Source: Acanthornis magna
Lineage: Eukaryota; Chordata; Aves; Passeriformes; Acanthizidae
Assembly: GCA_036785705.1 (NCBI GenBank)
Contig: JAWUZG010000016.1
Span: forward strand, 992,001 to 1,056,000
Direction of reading: 5' to 3'
DNA length: 64,000 bases
A program made the translations under genes and the position numbers. Shown here one piece after another: positions 25,801 to 37,800 of the stretch. Under the pieces are notes generated by a model. That model was not told where the DNA came from, did no database searches, and saw only the letters and a list, made by a program, of their open reading frames with translations. Each line of letters opens with the position of its first letter. Within the stretch, counting starts at the first letter, position 1.

Positions 25801-28800
25801 GAGGTGCAGACAACGTGGCTAACAGCTGTGGCACCTTTGAGATGAGGTGCTGCTGAGAAATGGAACTGAAAATGAGATGAAAGGGAGTTTATATTTGAGT
25901 ATATAAAAAGAAGCTTCTTTCTAGTTGGTCTAACCTGGCTGAGAGCAAGAAGCCCCCAGAAATGCAGTTTCAATCTCCTGTAGCTATATTAGGACACTAC
26001 ATAACCTTTATTGGGACTGTTTCTTGAAAGTACTGCAGTTGCTGGAATTACCCTTCACAGTAAATTTCCAGTATAGCTCTCCACAGATGCTGAGCCATTA
26101 CGTTCTTGACTCTCTTAATTCTCTTCTTTGTGCCTAGAGTTTTAGGATCTTTAAGGATCAAGCATATTGCCAAAACATCTGTGGTTTATAGGGTTCATTT
26201 TCCAGACTGTCTGTGGCAGTATCGCATCATTTCAGGGCCTGGGTAGCTGTCTTGCTTGGAAAATTTCAGCTCAGTGCTTCACAGGAGAAGCAGGTAGTGG
26301 GAATAGTAGAGGATATATTTTTTGTCTTTCATTTTCCATTGCTTCCTCAGAAATGTCATTGTTTTAATCTGAATCTACAATTTGCCCTAAAGCACTCCTC
26401 CAGCCTCTCTTGGCAGCAGAGCTGTCTGTATTCTTGCAGTTCTTGTAATGCAGATGGTTCCCTCTACAGAAGGTTTAGCCAGGCTGGGGCTCTCCTGGAG
26501 TCGGCACAGGAATGGCTATTTCTTGCTGTTAAAATATATATGAATGTGAAGTCACTGTCACCTGGTGTTAAGAAAACCTTAAAGGAAGTACATTAGTTCA
26601 GGTGTGAAGTAAGGGATGTGAAATGGAAGTTTACTCGAGGTTTACTAATTGGGAGGTGCTCTACACAACTTTTACAGTGAAGTTGCTGTTTTCTTACTCC
26701 TTATTGCAAGGAGTAAAGTCCTGTAAGTTAATAAATATCTCTTAGAAGATTCGGAGGGGTTTTTTAGAGCACAACACACACTGTTTGGAACTAACTAGTA
26801 CAATGAAATACCAGCACATAAACACATCTTCCAATTAGGCTTTGCCTATTGGAAAATTTACCTTTTGTCTATCAGCATAGTCTATAAAGCATGTCAGGTA
26901 GTTTATTCTTTCACACACCACAAAGCTCCTATTGCACAGAGGCCTGGTTAATGATTTTTAGTGGGAAAAACAACTGGAATGATTCTCCACAACAAAAAAA
27001 ACTCTAAAAACCTCCCCCCCCACAAAAAATCCAACCAACCAAACCAAAATCCACAAACAAACAAAAAAAGACACACATTTTATATTTGCCCACATTCTCG
27101 TTTTCTGCTGCAGTTTGCAAGCACATGAAGTTACTTTCATTTACATCTGCAGCCAGAGTTGGGTAGCCCAGCTTAGAGTAAAAGAAAATAGAAATTATTG
27201 CTTGATTAAAAAAAAAAAAAATTCTCAACCCATTTCTAAACAGTCACAAATGCAAACTACCTGTAAAGCCTTGAGGAAGATCTCTCTGAAAGTTTTCATT
27301 GTGTTGAATACATCTTCCAAAGACAATTTTTTTCGGTCTTCACAAAGATAATCAGCGAGTTCTTCCTTCTTCTTTTCAATGGTGGCAAATTCCTTCTGCA
27401 GGTCCTTTGAAGCATTGAGGCTGCCCTAAGACACATTTTGTAACACAATTTTTTGCATGTTAAAAAGTAGTGTACTCTGAGCTGCCCAGAAGATTGAAGC
27501 CAGTCAAGAGAGAGCAGTCAGTTTTTAAAAAACTGAAGGCTAAGATTGGTTCCCTAGGTGTGATATTTACTACTGAATTGAACCCTCTGCATTTTCCCTC
27601 ATTTTATCATACAACCACATGGAAATGTGGCACAACCTGGGATGACTGATCAAGGGAGATGCAGCACCAGGATTTCTACCTTAGAGCTTTAGTTAAGTGA
27701 CCTGTTTTGAGAGTATGAACAGCTAGGATGTTAGGAAATACGTGTGTGGTAGGGGTGGGGCAGGGAAGCGTATTGCAAATCTATTCACCTTTTCCCCCAC
27801 AAAGAACAGTGAGACAAAACATGTTTCTGTACTGCACTGTATGCATTTACAGTTGCAGCCTACATTTCATTTTTAGGGTCTTCCTTTCTTTTACCCACAG
27901 AAATATCTGGCTGGTCCTCAACTGTTTCCACATCTCAATATCACATCACAGAAATGGAGGAAAATCTGGGATACTCCTTCCAACAGAGCACAGTGGGAGT
28001 GGAGTTATGATCCTTTCCCGTAGGGCTCTATGTCCAGTTGCAACCTCAATCACAGTGCCTTTAAGAAGAGAGTGTTCAGGAAGAAAGATGGGAAACGTGT
28101 CACACTCACATTACCTACTTGCACAGATTTTCCATGCTGTATTTTTAAGTCATCTGTCGACAAAAATAAACGCTTCTCTATTTCCAACAGTTTCTTCAAA
28201 TTGGCACCTGCCTCAGCCTGCATGACATCAATGTGGATTCTGAAAGGTCCACAAAAGGGACAGTACATTGAAGGGGGTCTTTTGTTTTCATTAACTTAAA
28301 AGGTTCTTATAAATATTATCATCCCTGCAAATGAACATAGAATTAATTGTCCAGTCCAAAACCTGTTTTTGTAGGTAGTTCTCTTCTTTATAAATTCTTT
28401 TCCATGTGCTCAAAATCTCATCTAAGAAAGAAGCTGTACTTTTGCCCTCACTACCTCTCTGGATAGACTGTGGAAGAACTTCACTGTCCTCGTATTCAAA
28501 AAAGTCAAAAAAATTTCAAGCCTGTTTTTATTTATAGGCAACACAAGCTCATCTCCCCTGTGCCCCTACTGTCCTTATTTAGCTGGTTCTTCTCCCTCCT
28601 TGCCTTTTCTCCCTAATCTATTTATAGCCCAAAGTTGTATCTCTTCTCTGAGTTAGTTTAGCTTGTGTGGAGATCCAAACATAAACACTGCCAAACCAAC
28701 ATCTTCTGCAGTTCTGAACTACTCCCTGTGCCAGACAAAATTTACTGAATCAGCAAAACCTGCCTTGGTGTTTCATGAGGCATCCAGATGTGAGCAGCAG

Positions 28801-31800
28801 CAGGAGAGTCCCTTGCAGTATTTGCACTGCGCACAGTTCTCCACAGGTTCATTAGCAAATCAGTTTTGTAAGTTTAAGAGTTTGACTACACTAGAGGGCA
28901 ATTTATAAGAAGAGTGCATTTATATCATTGGCCAGCAAGATCAAGTTTCAGTTAAATATTTCTACTATGACACAATCAAAAAAGAAATTAAAACAACATC
29001 CAACTTAGCTTCTGCAAAGGTAACTCACAAAAGCCGTACTGGTTTCTGTTTAATTACGGAATTAAAATACTTTAGAAAAATTATTTAGCAGCTACATAAT
29101 AAATGTCAATCCATCTCCAGATTAAAAAGGTATCAACTGCTTTGAGTTACAAGGAAATCTAAATCATTACAAGGTTCCTATGAATCCTGTGAATGCTCTG
29201 AATTCATAAAAGGATTAAAAATGTTAATCCTTGTGCTATAAATGTGGATTCTGATTAGTGTAATTTAACATATCTACATGCGATTCCTCTGAGCTAAACA
29301 GAAAGAGATGGCAATGCACTCATGAGGCTTTCAGGCACATGAGACTAAGTCAAAAGGACTCCAGACTTCACCTCCAGAAACAGGCTTTTTCTTTCTACCC
29401 ACATATATTAGAAACATGTGCTGGCACTCAACTCAGGGAGCCCTGAGGTTCCCCAGTTGCCAGTAAATCACTTCAATAATTTCCTCCTTACATAAGCTCT
29501 GTACTTCCTGATGGGCTTTCACCTAAAAATCACAGAATATTGAATTGGAAGGGACCCACAGGGGTCATTGAGACCAACTCCTGGCCCTGCATAGGACTAT
29601 CCCCAAGAGCCACACTGTGCATCCCAAAAATATTGTCCAAATGCTTCTTGAGGTGACTGAAAAAATTCAGGAAAGACATGTTTCTATTGCAATATGTGGA
29701 AGAAGAGTCTGGTTCTTAAAAATGAGAGAAATTCATTACCAACACTGTTTTCTTGTAAGGTAGTACTGTATCCACAGAAAGAAAAATCACGCCGACCCCC
29801 ACCCAGCCGAAAGTCTTAACCAGATTGAATTATAAATTTCAGCACTGTTTGGTGTTGAAGGGAACCACTCTCTCCCACAGCAGAGAAATCCTGTGACCTT
29901 ATTACACTACCATAAAATGACTCAGCTCCCTGTTGGCTTTAAAGAGGTTGGCAATTCATACATGACAAAAACAATAATGTCCTACCCTGCTGCCTTGGAA
30001 ACAAAGTCAAGATCTCTGGGAAGCTGCAGCAGGTCTGTGTGGTTTTTTTCAACCTCCTAAAATTGAAGAGAAAAAATGGTTATTTTACACAACCAGTCAA
30101 AGAGTATGAAAGTTTTTCAGCTGGACAACATCAGGACTGAAAAATTAACACTTTAGTTTCGTTCTTATAAGCTTGGGGATAAATTTAGTCTTGTTCATTC
30201 TTTTTCTCATGGTGGTGTCCACAGGGAGTTAAAAAGAAAGGAAAAGACTCTTTTAAGTACTCAGGCTGACATCCCATGGGCTGCCACAGTGAGCAGGCTG
30301 ACCCGAGATTTTGTCTTCATACCACTAAAATAAATTTCTTTTGACAGATGCATTTGGGATATGTGTCAACACAAGAGAGCAGTTGGAGAAGAGAAAGAAA
30401 ACAGCAAGCAGACATGTCAAGTGAACTTGAGGAAGGAAACCTAGTGTTACCTCTCTAAACATTACCGCATAGGGATTTAATCCCATCTGCACAGAGAGCT
30501 GTGGAAAAGTTTTCATGGTATTTCAAACACAGAGGCTCACCCTCCAGGTACCTATGGTGGGATATCACTGAGGTAAAAGCCCCTTAGCTTCTGGGAAATT
30601 AATATTTGAGAATAATGCACACAGGATTAATTTCTCAGTTGTACCTCCAAAATATGGTGAAGCAGAGTAATGTGGCTTCGGTTTGCTTTTGTTTCTGCTA
30701 GTTTGAGCAAGGCACTAATTTTAAAACCTCCAGCATCTCCAGTGTGATGCCCCTGGAAGATACAGAAAAAAGTTCCTTCCTTCAGTTTCCAAGTATTGCA
30801 TTGTATTTTCTGTTATCTTTAGAAAACAAAAAGTAAAGAAATTGTTTTACTTACATAGTTCAGAAAGTTTCCAACTTTAAGAATCAATTGGCAGAAAAGT
30901 GGCAGTCGGTGACTGGTAAGAATTGCTAAAGAATAAGAAGAGAGACATTTCAATAAATTAAATTTATCTGAAATAGGATTTGCCTTAGGTTTGACAGTGA
31001 CGGTAACGAAATTTTCATCCAAGATTGTGTCAAACCATTGTTATGGATTTGGAAAAATACCAGTACAGAAATAAATCAGCTGAATGGAAGTGGAATGAGT
31101 AAGTTGATCTCTTCTCTACAAGTAGATGGAAAACTAGTTTTTCCATTAAGTTTGGAGTATACATGTGTCAACCCCACAGCTCCCTTATGAGGGAGAACCA
31201 CACACAAGAAAGTGTATTAAATTGTGAAAGCCTATAACCCTCATTCCCAGCACATTTTATTTTAGTTAAGAAAAGCAAAGGGCTTTTTGCCTTGTTGTCA
31301 TTGTTAGTGAGAGCAATAATCAAAAGATGCACATTTTACCAGGGGAATCTGGGGTAAGAATAAAGTTTTTGGCAGAATCAGAACAGAAACACTGTCCCTC
31401 AAGATGGGATGGAGGGGGAACAGGGATGTCAGGGTGGGACTGCAGGGAGCTGTTGATTGCACCCCAGTAAAGAGTAACCATAGCATTGACATCAGACATC
31501 CAGGTGTAGCCACATTTTATGTGCAAACATAAAAATTCACAGTTTAAGTGTTTAACAGGAGATCAGTAACTCTCTAAAACCATTGAATTGAAGCTGCAAT
31601 GCAAGAGCACCTTCAAAGACAGTCAACTTAAAAGTAAAACCAGGGCTAATTTTGTGTGGAGGGCTCTCCTGAAATATTGGTGAACATCATCTGGGATGCC
31701 CTTTTCTGGCAGGCAAATTGGATTCTGGTATGTCACAATGTCCTGCTCCACCACACAGCTAAGCTGGACTGCAATCAGTGCACACTACAGGAAAAACTGG

Positions 31801-34800
31801 AACCGATTCATTGTTATGGACCAGACGAGGTTCAGGTTGGACGTCAGGAGGAATTTCTTCGCAGAAAATGTTGTTAAGCACTGGAATGAACTGCCCAGGG
31901 AGGTGGAGTCACCATTCCTGGAGGCGTTCAAGAAATGACTGGATGTGGCACTCAGTGCTAAGGTCTAGTTGATAAGGTGTTGATGGGTCAAAGGTTGGAC
32001 CCAGTGATCTTAGAGATCTTTTCCAACCTAAATAATTCTGTGAACCCTGGAAATGTTCAAGGCCAGGTTGGGTAGGGCTCTGAGAAACCTGGTTTTGTGA
32101 AACGTGTTCCTGCCCAAGGCAGGGAGGTTGAAACTGGATTATCTTTAAGGCCCTTTCCAACGCAAACTATTCTATGATCTTATGATAAAGGAAATTTCCT
32201 CTTTCTCTGCAGAACCACAACTTCAGAGAAGAACAGCACAAACTGCAATTCTTCAGAGTGTATTCTAGGAGCAGGAATTTGCAGACTCATTTTGATGTTT
32301 ACTATACATTCAGCAATTAAAAGGTTAATATTGATTAGGTTAGAGCATAGGCTACCACTGATGCTAATCAAGTAGAAGAAAGCGGCTGAGCCTGGGCACT
32401 GGTACAGCACTGATTTACTTACTTTCACAGGCTGTTCTGATGGCTTGTGCTTTTGGCCACAGACACTCCAGCAGAATTTTTGTTTCCTCACAAATCAGCA
32501 TACATTCAATCCGCAACTGGTAGCTAAAAAGAGATCAGTGGAAAAAACCACAACAAACACCACAAAAAACAAACCCCACAGGCCTGATTAATTGACTTGT
32601 GTTCAGCAAGAGCATCATCCATTTTAGGCAAAGCGCTGTACCAACATTCTTATGCTCTCTTTAATTCTCTGACATGAGAACTGGATTACAAATAAATCAA
32701 ACACAGATATTTCCAAAGATGTCCTAGAAACAATTATCATCTCCTCTTTCAGAAAGCAATGCTGGACTGACATCTGGCAGTGACTACCTTGCATAATGAG
32801 GCCATAATTTTTTACAATTCCTGGGCAACACTACCCAGGATTTTAGTTCTTCTTTTTAACTTCATGAACAGAAATTTGAAATATTTTGGCAGTGATTTCC
32901 TGTAATGACATTTACGCCTCATCATGGATTAATGTCGTGGAAGGCAAACATTTTCTAAAGTACTTTTAAATCTAGCTAGAAGTTTGAGAAAATGAAAAGC
33001 CACATTTTCACCACCAGATTTTCAAAAAAGTGTCTCTAGTTGTGGCATGGCAACTGATCAGATTTATGGAGGGTTATTGCTGTTAATCGTAACATATCAC
33101 CATGATTTTGTGAACAGCATAAAGATTTCTCTGTGTGCACCTCATTTGACTTGGTAAAAACTGGGGAGGTGATGAAAGCACAGGCACTGCTGTGATTCAG
33201 TCATGGATTTGTGGGCTCTCCAGTGGGTGAACGGGAATCTGTAGCCCAGGGGTGGAGTGAATCAGCAGCCTGGTGACAGGATTCAGTCTGCAGCTTCACA
33301 CCGTACAGGAATAGCTGCTCAACAGTCAAGGGTTTTTTCATACCAAGGTTATTTTAACTGTAGTTTGCCAAAGGTGTCTGAAAGTCTCTCTGGCCTTTGG
33401 GAAGGAAAAAATTCTCAAATGAGCTCTACAAATAGCAGTCAGATGATTTATCCTGAAGACTGAACGTCAGGAACATCCCTCTAGCACAAGAAACAGAGGC
33501 CTTAATTTTTATGGACAAGTCTTGTAGGAACCACACTCATGGAAAGAGACAAGGAAAATTTTGCTTACCTGGGAACTGCCAAAAGATGGAGATAAAACTG
33601 ATCTGCATTTGCTAGCTGTGATTTTTCTTCTTTACAAGATTTCAGGCTATTTATCTAACAGGGAATAAAAGAGCAAAATAACCACACAATTTTATTAACG
33701 TGGAAAATAACCACACAAACATTTCTGGTGCCAGTTGCTTCTTACAGGCATGAATCTGGCTTTTCTGAACTTGCTTTGTACACAGGCAATGGGAATAAAG
33801 TTGATGAACAGTAAATTGTGCATATGAACTGGTTTGCAAGGGCAAACATGTAGGTTTTGTTTTGACTGGAAGGTCTTTTACCTTTGTACGGCATCTCCTA
33901 GGATGAATTTCTGACCTATAGGCAGGGATTTAGCAAGTTATAATGTTCAGACACCCAGAAATCCCTTAAAAAGATGGGTCCTTTCCTTTCCTCCTCATTG
34001 AAACCTGCTTTGAAAGGATCTCTATTCACCTAAGTCCACAAATCCTAATGTGCCTCATCCACCTAATTTAAATAACAGGACAGAGAGCAGCACTTTGTCT
34101 ACACCTGTGCTGAGTGTCCCCCCATGCTCTTGCTCAACCCCTGAGTGAAGTGGCCCGGCTGTTCCTGGGGTGGACTTCCCACCATTCTGCCTGGGAATGT
34201 CATTGACCAAGATGTGGAAGGAGAATGTGGGATCCAGTCAGAGCTTCTCCCTTTAGCAGTGCAAATGGTTCAAGCTGAGCACACAATGCACTGAACTCCA
34301 CCGCAATGACACATTAATAGATACCTCCTGGTCTTCGGGCAGCAGTTTAAGTAACTCTTTCAGCATCTCAGCATTCAACTTGGACCTATCCCCTTCCTGA
34401 ATCATGGCAGCAATCTCTTCATTGGAGCTGCAGGAAGGAGAGAAATGCTTAGAGCACTGAGGGAATAACATGGGAAACAAAAAAGACCCCAATCTCTCTA
34501 CTGTGCTTTCTGGCCATTGTTCATTTTTACACAGCAAACCCCAAAGCCCTGCTTTTACAGTAGGTGTCCAGATAGAGAAGATATTTATGTTTGAATTCCT
34601 CCACCATTTGCAGCAAAGATAAGCATAAAACCAGTGGTTCCCAAAAGATTTTAACCCAAATCCTTGTCTGAAACTTTGGCAGGCAACAGCTGTTTGAAAT
34701 TATTCTGGATTGCTGTGGTTTGGGCTCTGGAGAGCTGGGCTCCCTCAGCCAGCAGTGCTAACAGAGGCAACACACGGCACCAGAGTGGCCTCATCCCTCA

Positions 34801-37800
34801 TAGGTGCAGTGGGACTCAGCTCTTTGATCCCACAATCACCAGCTGCTCTCAGGAGAGCTCAACCACTGCCCAGGGAATCACACAGGGAGAGGAAATAGCA
34901 TTTGCATTAGGCTATGCACCATTCTCCCCCACTGAGAAGTAGTTTGTCATGGAAAAAGAATAAAAATAATTAAAAACATCCCTCTGACTGATTCTGATTT
35001 ATTCTTAGTGAGAAGGGACTTCTTGGCTGAGTTTCTTCTTTAAACCCTTTTAACATGGGCCATGACACAAAGGGCAGAGAGAGAGCAGAACATCCATCAT
35101 CATCCTGCCATAGTTTCAGGGAATCTAAGAGCAAAGATATTTTCCCCAAAACTAGTACAATTTCCTTTCCTTGCCCACCGCTCCATGAGGGCTGTTACGT
35201 GGTAAATTTCCATTTATTTAATTATTCAAACTGTTGCCTATTTATAGAAAAACTACAGATAAAAACTATATATGATTTTGGATCTGAATCCCTGGAGATG
35301 CCTCTTTAAAAGCAATGAAGTGACTTGAAATTCCATTCAACAATCTTCACTAACAGTTCCTGCCAGAACTTGATGTTTATGTCAATAATACAAAAAAAAA
35401 AAAAAAAAAAAAAAAAGTGCTTCCACATAATTGTGCTGTTATTTATGAATATAAGTATATCTGGGTATTATCAGTCAATTTAATTTTAGTTTATTTCATG
35501 CCATGACTGCTTTAGAGGGTGGGGGGAGATGAAGACCTTCCATTTGTTTCTTAACATTGCGTTAGTACTAAATTGTGTCCAAAATAAGCCTCAGAGTATT
35601 CCTGTGAGACGGCCAAGTTAAAGCTACAAGTCATCATGTCAACAAGGAATATAGCAGCCAGGTGTTCCTGGATCCTGTAGCCTGTTCTCTCGCTCATTTG
35701 GGAGTATGTTCTTTCCTTCTTTCAAATATCTTCTTTATCTAGAATATATGGATTAGTAATCCATTCTAGATTTAATACCGGTTTGAAAAATTATATTAAT
35801 TGTCTGGAAAGAGACTGTCACATCTCATGGTTAAAAAAAAAATAAAAGGGAAAAACTCCTTGTTAAAGATAGATAGTACTTGCAAAGTATTTCTGCTAAA
35901 TTAATTTCGTGTAATATCTGAATAAACACGTAGACACATCAAATCAGTAATTCAGATGTTACTCTCCAAATCTTACCACTTGAATTGCTTCAGAAATATA
36001 CTCAGAAGGAGGCTTTTCTTTGGACCTATGAATGTGATCTGTGAAAAGAAAAAAAATCTGTCAGCTAGAAATACATTCACCTTGGTTTTAACAGATTTTC
36101 TAGGGCTTTTGTTTGTTTATTGGGCAATATTCATTCCTTTTTTGTAATAGCATTATCAATAACCTTCATTGATCAAACCCCAAGCAACTGACCACAATAC
36201 AGGCTAGTAGATCTGTTTTAGAAAGACAAAGAGGCAAAGGCATAGAGAAGGAAATGGATTAATTTATTCCAATTTATAAGAATAAATATTGAAAATCCCA
36301 TGTCCTCCCACTCCCAGATGATGACCTATCCCTCAACAGAGTTACTTCACATTGTTTCATTCCAGACCTCTCCTGTGTTTTTCTTTTTAAGGCAACCTCA
36401 GGCAACGGATCTCAAAATATTTCATATTTTCTTATCATAAATGACTGAAAACAATAAAGAATGAATAAGCTTTCCACTTCCAAGAATTCTACCATTCTCT
36501 ACAAAAAGCAGTCTCTACAAAAGGAAGTCCAAGTACCTCTTTAGTTTTCTTTATTTTTGGCCCCATTTTCTCTTTAGGTGGGACAGAGAACAGAAGCTCC
36601 AAGCTTGTGTAGTCAGGTTCTACAAGCTCCTTGCTGCTGCTTGGCATCACAGCCCATATGGAGCGGCTTTCTGGAAGAGAATGACACCACAAGATGGACC
36701 ACAGAGGCTGAGGAGCACTTTCAAGGCAGTGTGATTTGTGAAAGGGAAAATACTTTCAAGGATGAATGAAGCACGATGTTCATTAATCCTGGAAAAATGT
36801 GAATTATTTAAGAGTGACAGCTCCCACTGAGAGCATCCCAAAGGTTTGAAGCCTAATTAAACCTGGAAGACTACTGCCACATTCAATTCACTGAACTGAG
36901 GGCAGCAGATGAACTTAATGGGCTGCTCCAAATTGTTTTTGCTATTGCTGACCAGCTACACATTGGAGAATTGTGGTACCCAAGGAGGCGATGCTGCATC
37001 CAATTAGGTAAACAGCTCTTTTTGCAAGAGTTAAGAACTCCCAAGCCTAACATTATTACCAGAATCATCAGGAGCCATCCAAATAACAAATAGAACTTTA
37101 AAATATGAACTTGTACAATACAGGCACCTTTAACACAGGATCTCACCTCTTTTTGTTTTAGGAGAGACTGCAACAGTGACACTGAATACATTGGGGATAA
37201 ATCTCAGTTTGTATTTCTGCACAAGAGACCAGTCTGAGGCTCAGTTTTTTAATGTCTGTATTTATGTATTTTATCATAGCAGCAAGTTCTTGCCCCCGTG
37301 TCCCCTTGTCTTGGAGATAAGCAAGGAAGAACAACTGAGATCTGTGTTGTGTGAACGGAATATTAAAAGCTGCAGCAAAAATGGAAATGTGTTCCCAGCC
37401 TCTTTGCTGGAAGTTGAACAGGACTTTGGCAGAGCACGCAGTAAACACAGACCTTAGTGATATTTTTTGTGTGTGTGAAACACCACACAAATCACGTGGC
37501 TGTGGTCGCTATGAAATCAAGCTGGGGGCTACCCTGAGGGTACATGTTCCCCAGCCCTACTGACAAGAGTTTTCAGCCTCAGATCTTGGCTGATGCATCT
37601 TCTGGCTGTGCAAGAAAATAAAAAGCAAAGCAAAAGCTTCAGCTGAGAGTTCACTCACTGGTGATGTGCCAGGAGTTCATTAAGATGAACCACAGAACAT
37701 GACCTTTCAAAGGATCTTTCCACTCAACACACTCAGTATTTTGCAAGCCTGAATCAGACTCACAACACCCCTTTAACAAGTAACAGATATTGAGAGGTTA

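Noticed and set aside
31656..31972. Overlapping 64-80-codon plus-strand frames
   Set aside because: They are translations of a CR1 fragment.
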